DNA of 64,000 nucleotides from Campylorhamphus procurvoides (Eukaryota; Chordata; Aves; Passeriformes; Dendrocolaptidae). A program made the position numbers and the translations under genes. The DNA lies in assembly GCA_013396655.1 (NCBI GenBank), contig WBMV01003298.1:1458695-1522694 (forward strand). The letters are read 5' to 3'. Shown piece after piece: positions 1 through 13,912 of the stretch (positions are counted from its first letter, which is position 1; each line of letters opens with the position of its first letter). The notes beneath the pieces are model-generated. The model was not told where the DNA came from. It saw only the letters and a list, made by a program, of their open reading frames with translations, and did not search any database.

Positions 1-3000
1 AAAAGATCAACATTTGAGCAATGACATTTGGTTTTGGAAATGGAGAGAACTAAAATGATTTTTCTGCTACTTTGCAAAATATTTTACCTGCTTGGAAAAG
101 TCCTACTATAACAAGACTGGTTGAAGTCTGAAATTCATTCACAAGGTTGAAATTCATACTTTTAGCACTTCTGTGAATAACCCAACAGACAACAAAAGGA
201 ATACCTATCTTCCAGGGGAAAACAAAAAAAAAAAGCTGCAGCTCCTCTTTTCTGGCAGAGAAACAATATTCTCTGGGTGAAGAATGTTCCTGGTCTTCGT
301 ACCAAAAATAATACCAGTGAATTTGACAGTATCAACTTCAGAACCATCCATGACAAAGAATATTAAAACCAAATTCTGATTTAGGCATACCAAAACTTGC
401 AGAGATAGGTGAGATTCAAACAGAATTGCAGCTGCACAAGTTTTCCTCTGAAATTTTATTCCTACTCCAAAGAAGTATCTTTGATAAAACACCCACTTCT
501 ACTACACCACATGCATTTCTATGACCCAGGCAAAGGCTATAGAAGAAGAGGTAGATGATCATCTTCTCTGAGATCTGAGAGATCTCTCTCCCCCACCCAC
601 ACGCATTTTCTGTGAGCTCCTTAAGTCTACACTGCATTGTGAAGTAGAAAGGGTAAGATGCTCACATTGTGAAATAGACAGTATTTTAAATACCCTAGGA
701 AAATCATTATTTGAGTGTTAGTAGATTCCAAGGCTCTCATTTCCAAATACCATTTAACTCCCAGGCAGCATCTGTAGGCTGGGGTAGAAGTTCTTTAGCA
801 TTGAAGAGTGACCATTTTTTCTGAAAAGCCATGAGAAACAGCACATCCATATGAAACATGCCTGTGTGATGTGTATACATGCTTTTTCACAAGTTTGAAG
901 AAGCATACACATAAGTGTCAAGGAACACAGTATTCCCCAGCACTGACTGTGAACATCATATAACAGCTTTTCAAAATCTGTCTGGACAAAACACTGGAGA
1001 ATTAACTGCACAAAACAATCCTGCTTTGGCATTTGAATGTATTCAAACTGTACTTCATAGTCCCTTTCCATCTGTAATTTCTAGGATTTTCTAACCGCTT
1101 AGGGATTCCAGATTCATAAATTCCTTGGCCAAATTGGCAACAGGCTGCAACTATTTCCCACCCTTAAATCAACTACAGACCACAGACCTCCCTGGGAAAA
1201 GTACAGGGGAAGTAGCATACCTGAGAACTAAACTTAGAAGAGGATAATGTGCCAAGTCCAAGTCCTCAGACACCTCCCATGTACCTCAGATGTGATGTGA
1301 ACACATGCATGTGGGGTGTGACAGCACACTTTGGGTTCAGCATGTCAGTCAGTGCTTCAGTACACTGCAATACAAAAGCTCTGACTTTGAAAGAACAGAA
1401 ACATTTTCCGAAGAAGGGAAGTGGTATTTCTGTGATACAAACTCAGATACAGCTGTTGTGCTCCACTGATACATTAACTGACCATTATTAATGAAATATT
1501 TACCTACCCTCACTGAACTATTCAATTTGTATTATGACAACTTTTATGCTAATAAAAGTTGTGTTTTCAGAGGTATAAAGGAAAACAAGATACTCAACAG
1601 AACTCACTATGGAATTACAATCATCCTTAAGGTTAACTCCTTGCTGTGTAAACTTCTGCTCACCTAATGAAAGGGGCATCAGAAAGTAAAACTGTGACCC
1701 TTTAAGCAGAAGGCTACCCCAGCCCTAATGCCTAAGAGGGAGCAGTTTATCATTGCCTACAGGGCATTTTTAGGTTCTTTACTTGTCCTGTTCCCTCTCC
1801 AAAATAATCTCCTCACAACAGACTCCACAGGAACAGACACTATGCTGGGGGCAAGGAGTGCATCTGTAGAGTCCACAGGTCTCCCAAAATCCCTTGCTTG
1901 GGATTTTGTATATAACTCTATTGGCATTAATATTAATTCACAAGCAGAAATTCCACCCCCAATTAATTGGCTCAACCTCCTCAGGGTTTCATTATTGAGG
2001 AGTAGAGCTTATGTCCTCAGTTATAGTAGAGCAGGTGGGCACAGACCACAACACTCAAATCCTTGTTCTTGACACTTGCCTGCACCATGGCACATGTAAC
2101 GAGGGTAAGCAAAGTCTGTACCAGGTTGTAGAGGGCCCTTGAACTGGAGAGGGGAAGAACTATCATTAATCACCAGCAATAAACTTGGTTCATTTTGGCT
2201 TAAATACATTTCACACATTTTGCCCTCTTCAGTCTAGCTGCATTATAAAAAACCATATAAAAGACCATAGAAGCTGGAAGATCAGATCAATCCACAACAT
2301 AGTACATGCTCAAAAAACAGCATAGAAAAGGGGAAGACATGCATGAAATGTCCTCTAACACTCACAGCAATTTGTGCAGTAAGAACTCTTCAGTCTGAGG
2401 CACTTTCTTTGCATTTGGTTTTTCTTGAGAGATTTTTCTTTCGTGAATGATGTGTCTCCCTTTCAAACCATGTAAGATTTGTCATAGTCACTTAATCTTT
2501 CAGTAGGGAGAGCCACAGTTTAACATCACATTATTGGAGTAACTCACACTGTTTGCTTTGAACTTCTCACTTCAATTATATAAGTTTCTGTCAGTATCAG
2601 CTACTAGATTTAAGTCACAGCATAGGAAGTGATCTGTTTGGGCAGGTAAATAATAGAAGTGACATCAGTTCCTTGGTTAAAGGGAAAAAACAAAAACAAC
2701 CACACATTCAAATTAGTGTGCCTACAAAAAATCAGTGAGCCAAGAGGGCACACTTAGTTGTGATATAGAAAATCACTGTATGGAAAAGAAATTAATTTAT
2801 ATGACACAGTATAGCACCATGTCCTTAGCACGTTGGTGTAGGCAGTAAAACACTAGAGTGTAAAGGGTGCAGACATGTTATTTCCTTTCCCTACTATATT
2901 TTGATGCCATAAAATAAAATGAAAGGTCCTTTGTCATTGCTATAAATACCAAGGAGAGAAATGAGCAATAGGATTAACATAAGAATTGTCTTTGGAACTA

Positions 3001-4689
3001 ATGTATCACTTAAACACATCTGTAGTATGCTGTATGTCAAAGAGTAACAGGGAACAGAATTTGAATCAAACCTAAATCCATCAAGATGATAAAAGAAACC
3101 GTCTCAAGAACCCACAGTTTGTTGCTTAAAATGGTGACATTAAAATATCTTACATATTTACCCATCATCTCTTAGGTTTTTTCCTAGAACTTAAACAAAA
3201 TAGCCTGAGACAGTCAGCAAAATTAGCCCATAACCAAAACAACATGCAAATGCAGGATCTCTTAGCCAGCCCACCTCATAAATTATAGTTTAATAATACT
3301 TTTGTATATGATGATATGGGTTATTGGTCATGGGGTATTAACACAACGATGCCTGCAAATGGGAATTTTACGATCTCTTAAAATGCATTTGTCACTTCGC
3401 TTCGTCCAATTCATTGTTCCTTGCTGTTATGGGTAATTATGGGTGCTGTCATATATTAGGCAAAATTACAACTGATATGAGGAGATATTTTGATCAAAGG
3501 GTGCCTGTAGTTTATTGCCCTGTTTTATTTTGTATAATTTGATGCTAGATTTGAAAGAAAAAAAGAAAAACCAAAAAACTGAACACCTTTTCCCATTTGT
3601 GACCCCAAGGGATTTATCAGCAGCAATGTTTTCATTGAGTTTGGGCTGAGCCCTCAACATGCACCTGCTACTGAGCAACACAAATAGACAGACGTGCAGG
3701 AGCCAATTCTTTCTTCAAAGATGTTCTCCTGAAATCTGAGGTCGCTATTTAGTTAAGATACCTGCTGGTATCAAGTCATTACACAAATACCGTGAGATTT
3801 CAATAGCCTACACAAGCATGAGCTTGAGCCTAGGTGCTCTAATATTTACCAACATTCAGTGTCCAGCTTTGACTGGCCCTAATCTGCCATTAGGTTTGGA
3901 GTCAAGAGCACCCGGCCCCACCATTCCACCATTTGCTGGAGGTAACATGTGCACTGCATGTGGCTCAAGCAGAAGGATGAATGTATTTACTTATATTTCC
4001 TCAAAAGTTATCTTCTGGATGGGTTTTTATGTGGCTTGGTAGCCTTCCAAGTGCAAAGGATTAACTCACCAGGAAGTGCTATCTTTCCATTTTCAATTCC
4101 CTTTTAAAATGTGTTATTTTGTGGTGCCATCGGATATCAGTAGTGATGCTTGGCAACATTACATATTGCTGTTTAATTGCCTTAAAAACTATTTCCCAAG
4201 TAGTATCATTAATAATACCAAGCCTAAATTGGATTAAGCACTACACCACTATAAAGTTAATTCACTGTGATACTAATGAAATGTCATGCGAAGCTTCCTG
4301 TAAATCCAGCTAAACAGTCACTGCCAAGGATCATTAAATCAATGGCACATTCAGCCATTCTGCTTAGAAAGTATTGTTTTAATTGCTACCAGGTGATTTT
4401 CATTAATGTAAGCATCTTCATTTTACTGACTTTTTAAGTCTGATAGCATATAGGGCCTTTTGCAGTTCGATAATGACAATACTTTGCCATTTCTAGGAAA
4501 GGAATCAAGCTCACTTGAGAAAGTGGTTGAACAGGAATGGCAGAACTTTAATCAAATTTTTCAACTGAAGCGCCCAAGGAAAGATCTGCTCTAACACTAA
4601 GCAGGTTAGCAGATTTTGGCTCTGAAGCAATCTGAGATGTTAAGTATCCACAGCTCCCACAGGAGATTTCCCACTGAATAGCCAAGTTT

Positions 4690-4780
4690 GAAAAACCTCA
4701 GCCTTCATCTCTCTGCATCAGCTTACTCAGGTAGAAAACAGGAATAACACTTGCCTGCCTTTGTGAAATATTCGTAATTC
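4690..4780 (-). mobile_element. Possible MIR-like SINE remnant, reverse orientation
   Basis: CATCTCTCTGCATCAGCTTA then CAGGTAGAAAACAGGAATAA and CACTTGCCTGCC resemble the reverse complement of MIR (CCTCTCTGTGCCTCAGTTTC, then TGTAAAATGGGGATAATA and CCTGCC). It is degraded, and the boundaries are approximate. Confidence 0.48.
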
Positions 4781-7700
4781 ACTGGGGGAAGAAGTGCCAC
4801 TGACATGGTTAGTGCTGGGCTCAACCATTGGCTAAAAATGTTTGCTAAGTGGTTAAAAGTATGACATGATCTTGACCTGCACATCATATTGCCTTAAGTT
4901 TATTGTATATCCTCAGAGGGGACTGTCTTTAGTTTTGTCCTGATTTCCCCCTGGCGTTGTCCTGCTTTTTCTCTTATTTTTCCAAAATTATAACCATGTG
5001 AAAACAGCCTTTCCAAGCACAAAATATCCTTTGTCTCTGAGGTTTGTTCATCACAACAATTCAGAATCTGAAGAGGGTTTTTGACAGAGCAAGCCTGCAC
5101 CAGTCTAGAGAAGACTATGCCCACATACAATTTAGCATTGGTTGATCCAGAAGGTGGTGAGACTCTTGTAGCCTTCAGTTACAGCAGCCTCTTTTGAATG
5201 TCCAGGAAAGGAGGATTTCCCAGGATCTCAGCATTGCTTACTACTGCCGAAGTTACATCTTCTGAAGCCCTCGCTTCCTCTCCCTGCACAAGTGCACTGG
5301 GCAAGGCAAGACAACACTTGGAACACAGTTATGCTCTGCTTTGCAGCATCTGCATGAGAACTTCAGCAGGTCTGATGTTTACAGAGCCCTTCTTTCCCAC
5401 CAGCTGTGACAAAAAAACCAAAATCTGGGCAACAACTTCCTTTGTTCCACACTATTTATTACATACAAAAACCTCTGATTTCAGATCTGTGTCCAGCTGT
5501 GTATACCTTCAGATCTAAAGGGAACACTCAACAAACACTGGAGTGTAGAATTTAAGACTGTTCATCACCACTTACTTATTCTGGTCCATATAGTGTGTAT
5601 TTTTGGTGCCCAGACCTCACTGGGGAGTTCTGCATTAGATAAAAGGATGTAAATCAGTCTGAATATCTTATGAATATCAGTGGAAGAAAGCAAGATTTCA
5701 CCCTACTTCAGTGATATTGCACAACCAACGCAATGACATCCATGTCTCACAGAAGGGAGGGCAGCAGGGCAGAAACTTTATTCCCACTAAACTTTGGGTG
5801 TAAATGCTCCTTGCTTCTTAACAGCTCTTCTGTATAATAATTTTCATCCAACTCAAGGCAATGATAAAATCTCATTTCAAAGGAACTACATTTGGGGTCA
5901 CTTTCAGTAATGACATTGCTTGAAATCTTACTAATCTGACACATCAAATCATTGCTAAAAATCTCCCTTTTCTCTCCAAGACATTCTTCAGCAATATTTA
6001 CACTGTATTGGCAGCATTGTTTCTCTTCTGTGATGACCCTGCCTGCCTAAAGCACTGGAAATGTGGACAAGCTGTAAAGCAGAAAGCACTTACCAGTCAG
6101 ATCTCATTCTGCCTCTCTCTGCTTTGTAGCCAGATTTCCCAAGGCAGGGTCAGAGCCATTGGGTAGCAGGGAAAGCATCTCTGAAACACCTATGGAGAAC
6201 TTACAATTAAGAACTAACATCTTCACCAGTGAAAATCTAACTCTTCTGTTAAGCAACAGGACACACATCTGGCTTTCTATCCTCACATCCACTTTTCAAC
6301 TTCCAGGGAGATTTTCATTTTACACATAATACTTGACTTTTAGTATTTTTAAGGATTCCCCTACAAAACCACAGCTTAGCCCAGAACACCACAGTCTGAA
6401 ATCCTCTCATACCATTTCTTTGATAGTAAGAGTCCTTCTGGTTAAACACCTGCCCTCTGATTTTATATAGCAGTGAATGAAGGTCACAGGTTTCACACAG
6501 CTGAAAGCTAATTTATGTCAAGTATAGCAGAAGTGTCTCGGGGACTGCTGTGGCTGTTGTTACAATTATTGCAAGCTCTTTGCTGGCCTGTGGATGTTTA
6601 GCTTGTCTCCTGAGCAGTCAGCATAGCCTCTTGTTATAAAGAGGGCAAACTGAATAACAGGGAAGTCAAGGACACTATAAAGGAGACTGAAAACAAGTTG
6701 CTTGGCACTGATTTTGACATCAATACTCCTGGAACAGGAAGGTGGCCTTAGTATAAATGAGGAGCACACATTTAACATCTTTGCCTTAGCTTTCACTTTA
6801 TGAAGCTATTAGATAGAGTTCATGTTTATAATGTACTATGCAAATACCAATTCTCTTTATTGATTTGTACACACACACAGAGTGCTTTTCCCCGAAAGTC
6901 CTGAAAAGCTGAGTGTCCTTTTGACAGACCTACCCAGTAGCAGTGAAGTTTCTATTCTCTCAGTCTTTTCATCATGTGCCTCCAGATAAACCTTAAAAAG
7001 CAGAGCACTCAGAATAAGCACATCTATTTGTGTCCTGTGTCGCCACCTCTTCAGCTCCATTTCTCTGTAGCAGTTATTCTTTTATCATGAATGGCTTATC
7101 AAACGTCAACTCCATGTCTTTCCAGACAATTAAAGGCTGTAGATCGTATAATAAACTACTCCACTGTCAGCTGGCATCATAAACCACAAGGAGCCAGTTG
7201 TTTGAGATGTCATCCAGCCCCTGACCAGAGCAGAGATGAAAGCTGAACTCTGACCTGAGCGAGTGATTGAGAATATACTGTTTGTCACCCCCTAAAGAAA
7301 ATGTGAACTGCCTTCACTGGCATCCAGATTTGCTAAATTTAATCCCATGCTAAAGTTTCGAGATGAGTGAAACCTTTTAAAGAGGAAATGATAATGCTTT
7401 GTGTTTTATCCCAGGACAAAGTGTAATCACGTTCCTTCCCAGGGGACCTTACAGCACATTTCTAAAATAATAAAATTCTGGATGTGTAAATTTGGACAGA
7501 AGACTAATTCAGATTTCATGCTCACATAAATGAGACGGGTAACCTAGGCTGGAATTCAGTCTGCTAAAACGCTCCGTCTCAGTATCTGACATTTTACCTT
7601 CAGATAATTATGGTGCTCTCTGTACATGTTTTCAAATGCTGGCCTTCCGTGCATATATTTCACACCTTGCTTATGACTCGGGAAGAGCTGCAGTTATTAA

Positions 7701-8388
7701 AACACTGGAGTCAGAACCGAAAGCTTGGTGGTGCTGCTGCTGCAAGTACTTGTCAATACCTGTCAGTCTTTGCTGGGCTTGGACATGATTTCCAAATGCC
7801 CTACCAAGAGGATGAAGAGGCAGCACCTCCTCTAAAACAGCAATTCTCAGCAGCCTGGCAGCACCAGGAATTAGGCAGTGCAGTGCTCTCCAACCTGCAA
7901 TTTGCTGCCTTTTCAGAGGGGAGCCTGGAGTCACTCTACCTCAAACTTGTCCTCTTAGCACCTCCCTCCCATCTATTTCTGGTACCTCCACTTATGAAAT
8001 AACTGAGGTAACTTTTAGCTTTGGTTTCACTGCTGTAAACATGGAGCTCACCAAATCAGAGATAGCAATTTCATTTAATTGTTGCATTTCCTGCAACACA
8101 GACAAGCCTACAAGATTGAAGCTGATGGTGAAATAGCAAGCCTAAGGATCCAGGAGTCTGATATTGTTTTATGTGCCCCTAGAGCTATCCCAGCTTGCAC
8201 ATGGGGCTGCAGCCCTCCTCGCTGAAAGTAATGGGAACACTGAACTCATTTCCAAAATTCCCAGATCAGACAAACGCCTATCAAGGTGAGTTCTCCATGA
8301 TGCTTTCCAAAGCTGCTAAAGAGCTTCTGTTCAATTTTTCTCTTCCTGGCTGAGTCCAGTGTTTTCAGTTTAACCCAGAAACTATAAA

Positions 8389-8405
8389 ATATGTATATAT
8401 ATATT
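8389..8405 (+). repeat. AT dinucleotide microsatellite
   Basis: A short run of AT/TA units with one G interruption. Confidence 0.75.
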
Positions 8406-8704
8406 TAAAAATCCAATTAAGCAAATTTTAAGACATTGAGCCAATTATAACTGAGTACTGATGCTTTTTTCCTCCTTTTCTGTGTTGCTGTCTGCTTATT
8501 AGACTGTGCAGTGCAGGCAGTGTGATATCAGCACAGGCAGCACTCAGAGCAATTCGTCACACAATAAGAAACACCACAGAACACACCCCTTTCTGCACAT
8601 TTCTGCCATGAGGGAGGACTGGGATCTGCAGGGCCCCGCATGGCTGCAGGAGTCAGTAGATGTGTGTGAGCTTGAAGGAACAGAGGCTCCAAACACCTCA
8701 TTTC

Positions 8705-8815
8705 ATGTGCCTAAACAAGTGGCCCAAGGTCAGAGAGACAGTCACTGTCACTCTGAAATGGAGGTTAGAGAGTCCTGATTCAGTTCTCTGAGCTGGCCAC
8801 CCAACCAAGATTCAT
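8705..8815 (+). mobile_element. Possible MIR-like SINE remnant
   Basis: AAGTGGCCCAAGGTCAGAGA resembles the MIR core stretch AAGTGACTTGCCCAAGGTCA. It is followed by a worn tail, AGAGTCCTGATTCAGTTCTC then TGAGCTGGCCACCCAACC, which is like the end of MIR elements. The match is shorter and weaker than the 12.4-kb copy. Confidence 0.42.
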
Positions 8816-11800
8816 TTCACATCCTTCTCAAGAGTCATTAAATATTTCTTTGAGTGCCACAGAAAATTTGCTGTATTCAGTGCCTAGTTTTTATTCTCAT
8901 ACCAAATTTATCAAGTTGGATATTTTATGAGCACTCCATACACACACGAAAAAAAAAATTACTGAAAGTCACTCATTTCCCCATTTTATTAAAAAAAAGG
9001 CACAAAGTTTATCAACTTCCCCATAACATAGTCACTAATTATATTAATTTAAAACATAGAAACTTTTTTTTTTAAATCACAGCAATGAAAGATGACCTTG
9101 CCAGATTCAAGTTTGTATTTGGACCTCCAAAATAGTTTTGGCTAACTCTTAGAAGGTATTTGATAGAAAAAGCCATTAAAGTGATGTGACACTATATGTA
9201 TGAAACTACTATGTTGCCTAGCAATTTCCAGCTGCTTCACCATTAAGGTTTTAAACGTCATTTCTTTCTGTTTGACAAGCTCAGCAAAAATCCAGGAGCA
9301 ACAAATACTGACTCAGTTCAAAGTGACTTACATTGTGAAGTGTTTCTAGTTTTCCACATATCAGCAAAATTACAATATTTTGCTTTCTATCTCTGCAGTT
9401 TTAATGACGACAGTAAACTGCTCTACAAAAACAAAACAAAAAAAAACACAAACAAAAAACCACACAAAGAAACAAAAACCCAAAAAGCAGATTACGTGCA
9501 TCACAACTTACTTGTAATGCAATTGCCCCGAAGTGACAGGGACTAAGATCCCCTTTGATCCTCACTATTTAACCATAACAGGAAAAGAACAGCTATCCCA
9601 CATCAACTTTTAAAGCAAGAAAGGATTGATTTTGTGGAATCAGGACAGCAAACAAAGGTCTCTTCTCACCTGCAGAGAAAATAAGAAAGCCCAGTAAAAA
9701 ACATTGGGGTTCCCCATTAGCCGTTTAATATGTAAAGCACCAAACTGTATTCCCTTATCTTGTAACCCTCCAGTTTGGGGGTTACTGCCCTTTTGAGAGT
9801 TTGGTCCTCAAAGTGTATTTGAGCCCTGAGAACATGAACTACTGACCTTTCAAAGCTGACATAAGAGAGCAGAACTGTCTTCTCACACACAAACTCTGCA
9901 GAACTCAGGAAGAAAACACTATTCCTCCAGACACTTACACATCTATTGCACCTCTCTCTTCAGCATGGAAAACATTCCTAAAAATTCATTGTCTTACTCC
10001 AGTGAGATAAGCATTCTATGTTTCGCTATCAAAAACCTCAACCATCACAAATTTGCAGACTGAATCCTCCTGGGACAGTGATGAGAGCTACCACACTTGT
10101 GTGTGCTCTACTACAACCTTTTATGCTGTAATCCAGATTTATGTCACTGTTGTATCTTATGCCAAGAGCAGCATTCTGAGGTGCACCCTACCCACAAGTG
10201 TTCTCAGTCTTCAGCCTACTGAGAATGGCTGTTACAGAACTAGAAAACGACTCCGAGTCACCCAAAACACACTTTCAGAAGACTTCACTGCCAAGTCTGG
10301 TTAAGAAAACAGAAATATCACTGAATATTAAAAAAGACAGAGTTGAGATTTCTCTAGGTTCTGGTTTGTGTCACACCTAACTTTGCAGGTCCCAGTGGGA
10401 AGTTCACTCATTGCTACTCAAAAGCCACCAAACAAGACCCTTTTTTCTGACCTCTATAAACACAAAGAGAATGCAAAGAGATACTAAATGCTGGGAACCT
10501 GCTCTACCAGTAGGCAACAGGAGCATAGAGAAACAAATAGTTTCAACATTTTCTGTACCTTTACTCCAGAGGTATTCCAGCAGCTCTAGCACTGCCGAGA
10601 AATCCCCACCGTGCCCCTGTGACATCCTATGACCACCAGGAAAGAGGTAGCAATAAAGGGTGGAGTGGGTGATAATCATTGTCGTAACACGTAACACCTG
10701 CAGTTAGAGATAATGAAGCACAAAATAGCTGTAGTCAGTGATCATACTGAGCACCTGGGTTCCACCGCTGTTGCTTTAGCCACAACCACCTCCCGTGGGG
10801 AGAATTAAGAACAAGCAACTCCGGGGTTAGGATTCAGGATTTAACAGTGAGGCCGGTAAAGCAAATGATGCAAGAGTCTTATGGTCCTCTTCTCTCATGT
10901 TTGTGGAAAACATCAAATGCTCTACTTCCTGATAAATCAGCCGCAGATGTGGGCAGGCCCCTGGCAGACAGAAACACACTGCTTGCTTTTGCAGAGATTC
11001 CACGGACACCTCACAGCCCCCTAAAGAATTAACTATTGTTCCAGCTGGGTCCTTAAGGCCAGGTCCTCAGCAGGCATAAATCATTCCAAGCTCCAGTGAA
11101 TTCCTGGTAAAACCACCCTGATTTACATGAAGAGAGAAACCAGCCCTTTTTAACCTCTGCTTGTAATTCCAAGTGTTTGTTTCCTTTTTATCCAGCGGTT
11201 GTGCTGCTGAATGCTAATGAGATGAGAGGTGATTCATTCCCAATCAACCATTCCCAGAGTAATTAGCAAGAGCATCTAACCTTCACTTCCTCTGCGTTTT
11301 CAGGTACTACAGACCCTCTACTATCCACAGACACTGAAATACTGCATGGGATATTTCAGCTGTATCCCAGCTGTAATTATTTTCTCAAGTATTCAAGACA
11401 TTCCGAAGAATCACAACCACCCCTTAGTGTTCTGATGGAAATGAAGTTGTTATTTTTCTATGTAATTATTTCATCGTATTTATTACTTAAGCCATCTCTA
11501 AGAACAAAAGCTACACAGCAAAAGCAAGGCTTCATTTCACCAGGTGCTCTCCTGACAGTTTGAGGAAAGCTATTTAGGGAAAAAAAAAAGAAAAAAAAAC
11601 CTTTTCTTTTAACATCACTGCTCTGACAACCACAAAGGCTGCCTGACATTCTTGATAGCTCTATTTATGATGTTACATTATCCTGCAACTGTGAGGAATG
11701 CTGTTTCTTCTAACCAGGCTTAAGTCTAAATAGAGTTGTGAGACAAACTCTTTTCCTCTCTTCCCAACCGTGTGACCTCCTGGAGAGTGAACAAAAAGGG

Positions 11801-12394
11801 AACTGGAAACTCCTGAAGGGTTGCAAAGATGGCAATAGTCATGTCCCAGTGCGACTCCCTCCTGGAAGCCAGTGTGTCTAAGGGAGCCTTAGACTGGGAA
11901 GTTTCCCTGGTGGGGAAACAACAAATCTATCACCAAGCTGTGAACAACCACAACATACACCATGAGGAAGAAAGCTATTTCAGTGCCTTGGATTCTTTCT
12001 TTCATATGACTTCAAGTAGGAGAGGTCTTGGACATCCATGATGTGGCCTTTTGGAATTTTAAGGCAGAAAAGTAAGGCGGTGGATTCCAGAGCAAGAGAA
12101 TCAAAGGCTGTAACCCCCAGGTGGGCAGCTGTCAGCAGATACCACATTTGTTCTCTCACTTAGGCTCTTTTTTGGATTGTTTTTTTGGTTTTTTCCCATC
12201 AAATCACAAAATCATACACGGAAAGTTTAGAAGGAGGTTCAGGATTTTCTCTGTACCCACATTCACACACTATGTCTCTTTACATCTCAAAAAGCATAGG
12301 TATGGTTGGATGGAGCTCCATCTTACAAACAATATAACAACATTTGATTCCTATAAAGGACTTCTCATAAATAAAATATTTACAAAGGACATCA

Positions 12395-12505
12395 CAGCCA
12401 TTATCACCATTTTCCAAATGGAGAAAATGAGGTAAAGTGACTTCCTCATAGCAGGGGGAGCTGGAGCAGATATTCCATGTTCCTGCTTCATCATCTTACC
12501 AAATA
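12395..12505 (+). mobile_element. MIR-like ancient SINE remnant
   Basis: CATTATCACCATTTTCCAAA then TGGAGAAAATGAGG and TAAAGTGACTTCCTCA follow the MIR core, which reads roughly ATTATCCCCATTTTACAGAT then GAGGAAACTGAGG and TAAGTGACTTGCCCA. The following GGAGCTGGAGCAGATATTCC and ATGTTCCTGCTTC fit the later MIR segment. Divergence is heavy but the order is right. The comparison is from memory of the consensus. Confidence 0.6.
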
Positions 12506-13876
12506 TACCCTAGTAGAGACAACTTTGTGTTAGTCTCTAGGGCACACTACAAGAAATTCCCTTAGGACATAAGCTGAATAAATACAGCAAATGAAAAGGA
12601 CTAAGATTTTCAATCCTCTAACTTTAAGGATTGTGAACTTTGTTTTGGTCACATTCAGTAACCGGTTTAAGTCAATTTGCAAGGGGCTTTTGAGACCAAC
12701 TCCCTAATGAAATAGTACTGGTGTGATTGAGCTGTCTATGCCCTTGAATATTCTTTGAATCTGCTAATGAAAACCAAATCTAGAAAAAGTGTGGAAGTTT
12801 CAAATTAACTGCATTCCCATAGATCTTAAGACTCTTCCTAGACAGGGCAGAGTTGTAATCAGATTAGTCCTATCATTCAAAGACCCTGCCAGATATGGCA
12901 GCAGACAGAACTTACAGCAGAAAAACAATAAAACTGTTTTAAAGATCTGGCTTTGGTGTTCATTTTTTTAATTTATCTTCAATTTCCTGTTGTTCACTGT
13001 ATGCATGAGTTTGCACTTCAGTCCACTGGGCAATTTGAACAGTGAGAGCCTGTCTAAAAGTGCAGCAGGTTCTCAGGTCAGAGCTGATTTTCCAAAAATA
13101 CTGAAACCCATATAGATGCTTAGAAGTAAAAATAACAGCTATTAACTGGGTTTCTGCTTGATTGCTTTATTATCATTAAACAACTAATTCATCAAATCAA
13201 AATAATTAATTGAACAGCTTAGAAACTTCCAAATAAATAAAGTTTTAAAGCTTTTACTTGTTGGTAGTTTCAACCCAACTTCCTATCAGCATTTCATCAT
13301 TTTTTTTCCAGTACCTTCAGAACTGCTCTGCCGTATCAGGGACTAGGACTTCAGTGTGCTTATAAGCACTTGGTCTTAATTTGGTCAAGAATTTCCCAAA
13401 CGCTATCTTCTTTTAAAAATGTCAGATCTCTACTGTCATTTCCACAAACCAGAATGAACACAAAAGCCCATTGCTAAATTTGTGGAACAAAATCTGAACC
13501 CCCCTGTAAGTCAAAAGGTCACCCCAGTGAAAGTGAAACATTTGTAGGTCTGTGGACAGAACTAAACTACTTCTGAATGTCAACATAAACTAACAATGGC
13601 ACATTTTGTAACAAAGCCCCATATGATTTCTCCTATAGCTCCTGTCAATTATCATCCAGCAAAATCATTCCCTCCACAGCACTGGAGCTATTTTTAGTAG
13701 TTCTGACTGTTTTCTATTAATTCTGTTACAAATTGCCCATGGCCCTTGAAGCTACATATCTAAATAAAGGGAATAAAATGCTGAAACACACCTAGTCCTA
13801 AACACTAATATATGTCATTCTGACATTTGCATTAATTTGTAAAAAGTAATACCCCAAACATTCATGCAAATACTGC

Positions 13877-13912
13877 AAAAAGAGGATGACAGTAAAAAAG
13901 AGGATGACAGTA
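13877..13912 (+). repeat. Two-copy 18-bp tandem duplication
   Basis: AGAGGATGACAGT occurs twice, 18 bases apart, each copy preceded by a run of A. It looks like a small slippage duplication. Confidence 0.8.

Larger units (their letters stand above)
1..8700. other. No gene recognised; AT-rich non-coding DNA
   Basis: I see no coding exon here. Open frames are short, unsupported and overlap on both strands. The stretch contains a possible MIR-like remnant (4690-4780), an AT repeat (8389-8405) and a TAAT-motif cluster at 4170-4410. If the ZBTB38 inference is right, this is intronic or upstream DNA of that gene. Confidence 0.6.

Noticed and set aside
12195..12245. Possible CR1 terminal remnant (AATCACAAAATCATACACGG)
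   Set aside because: Too short and too diverged to separate from chance in A-rich DNA.
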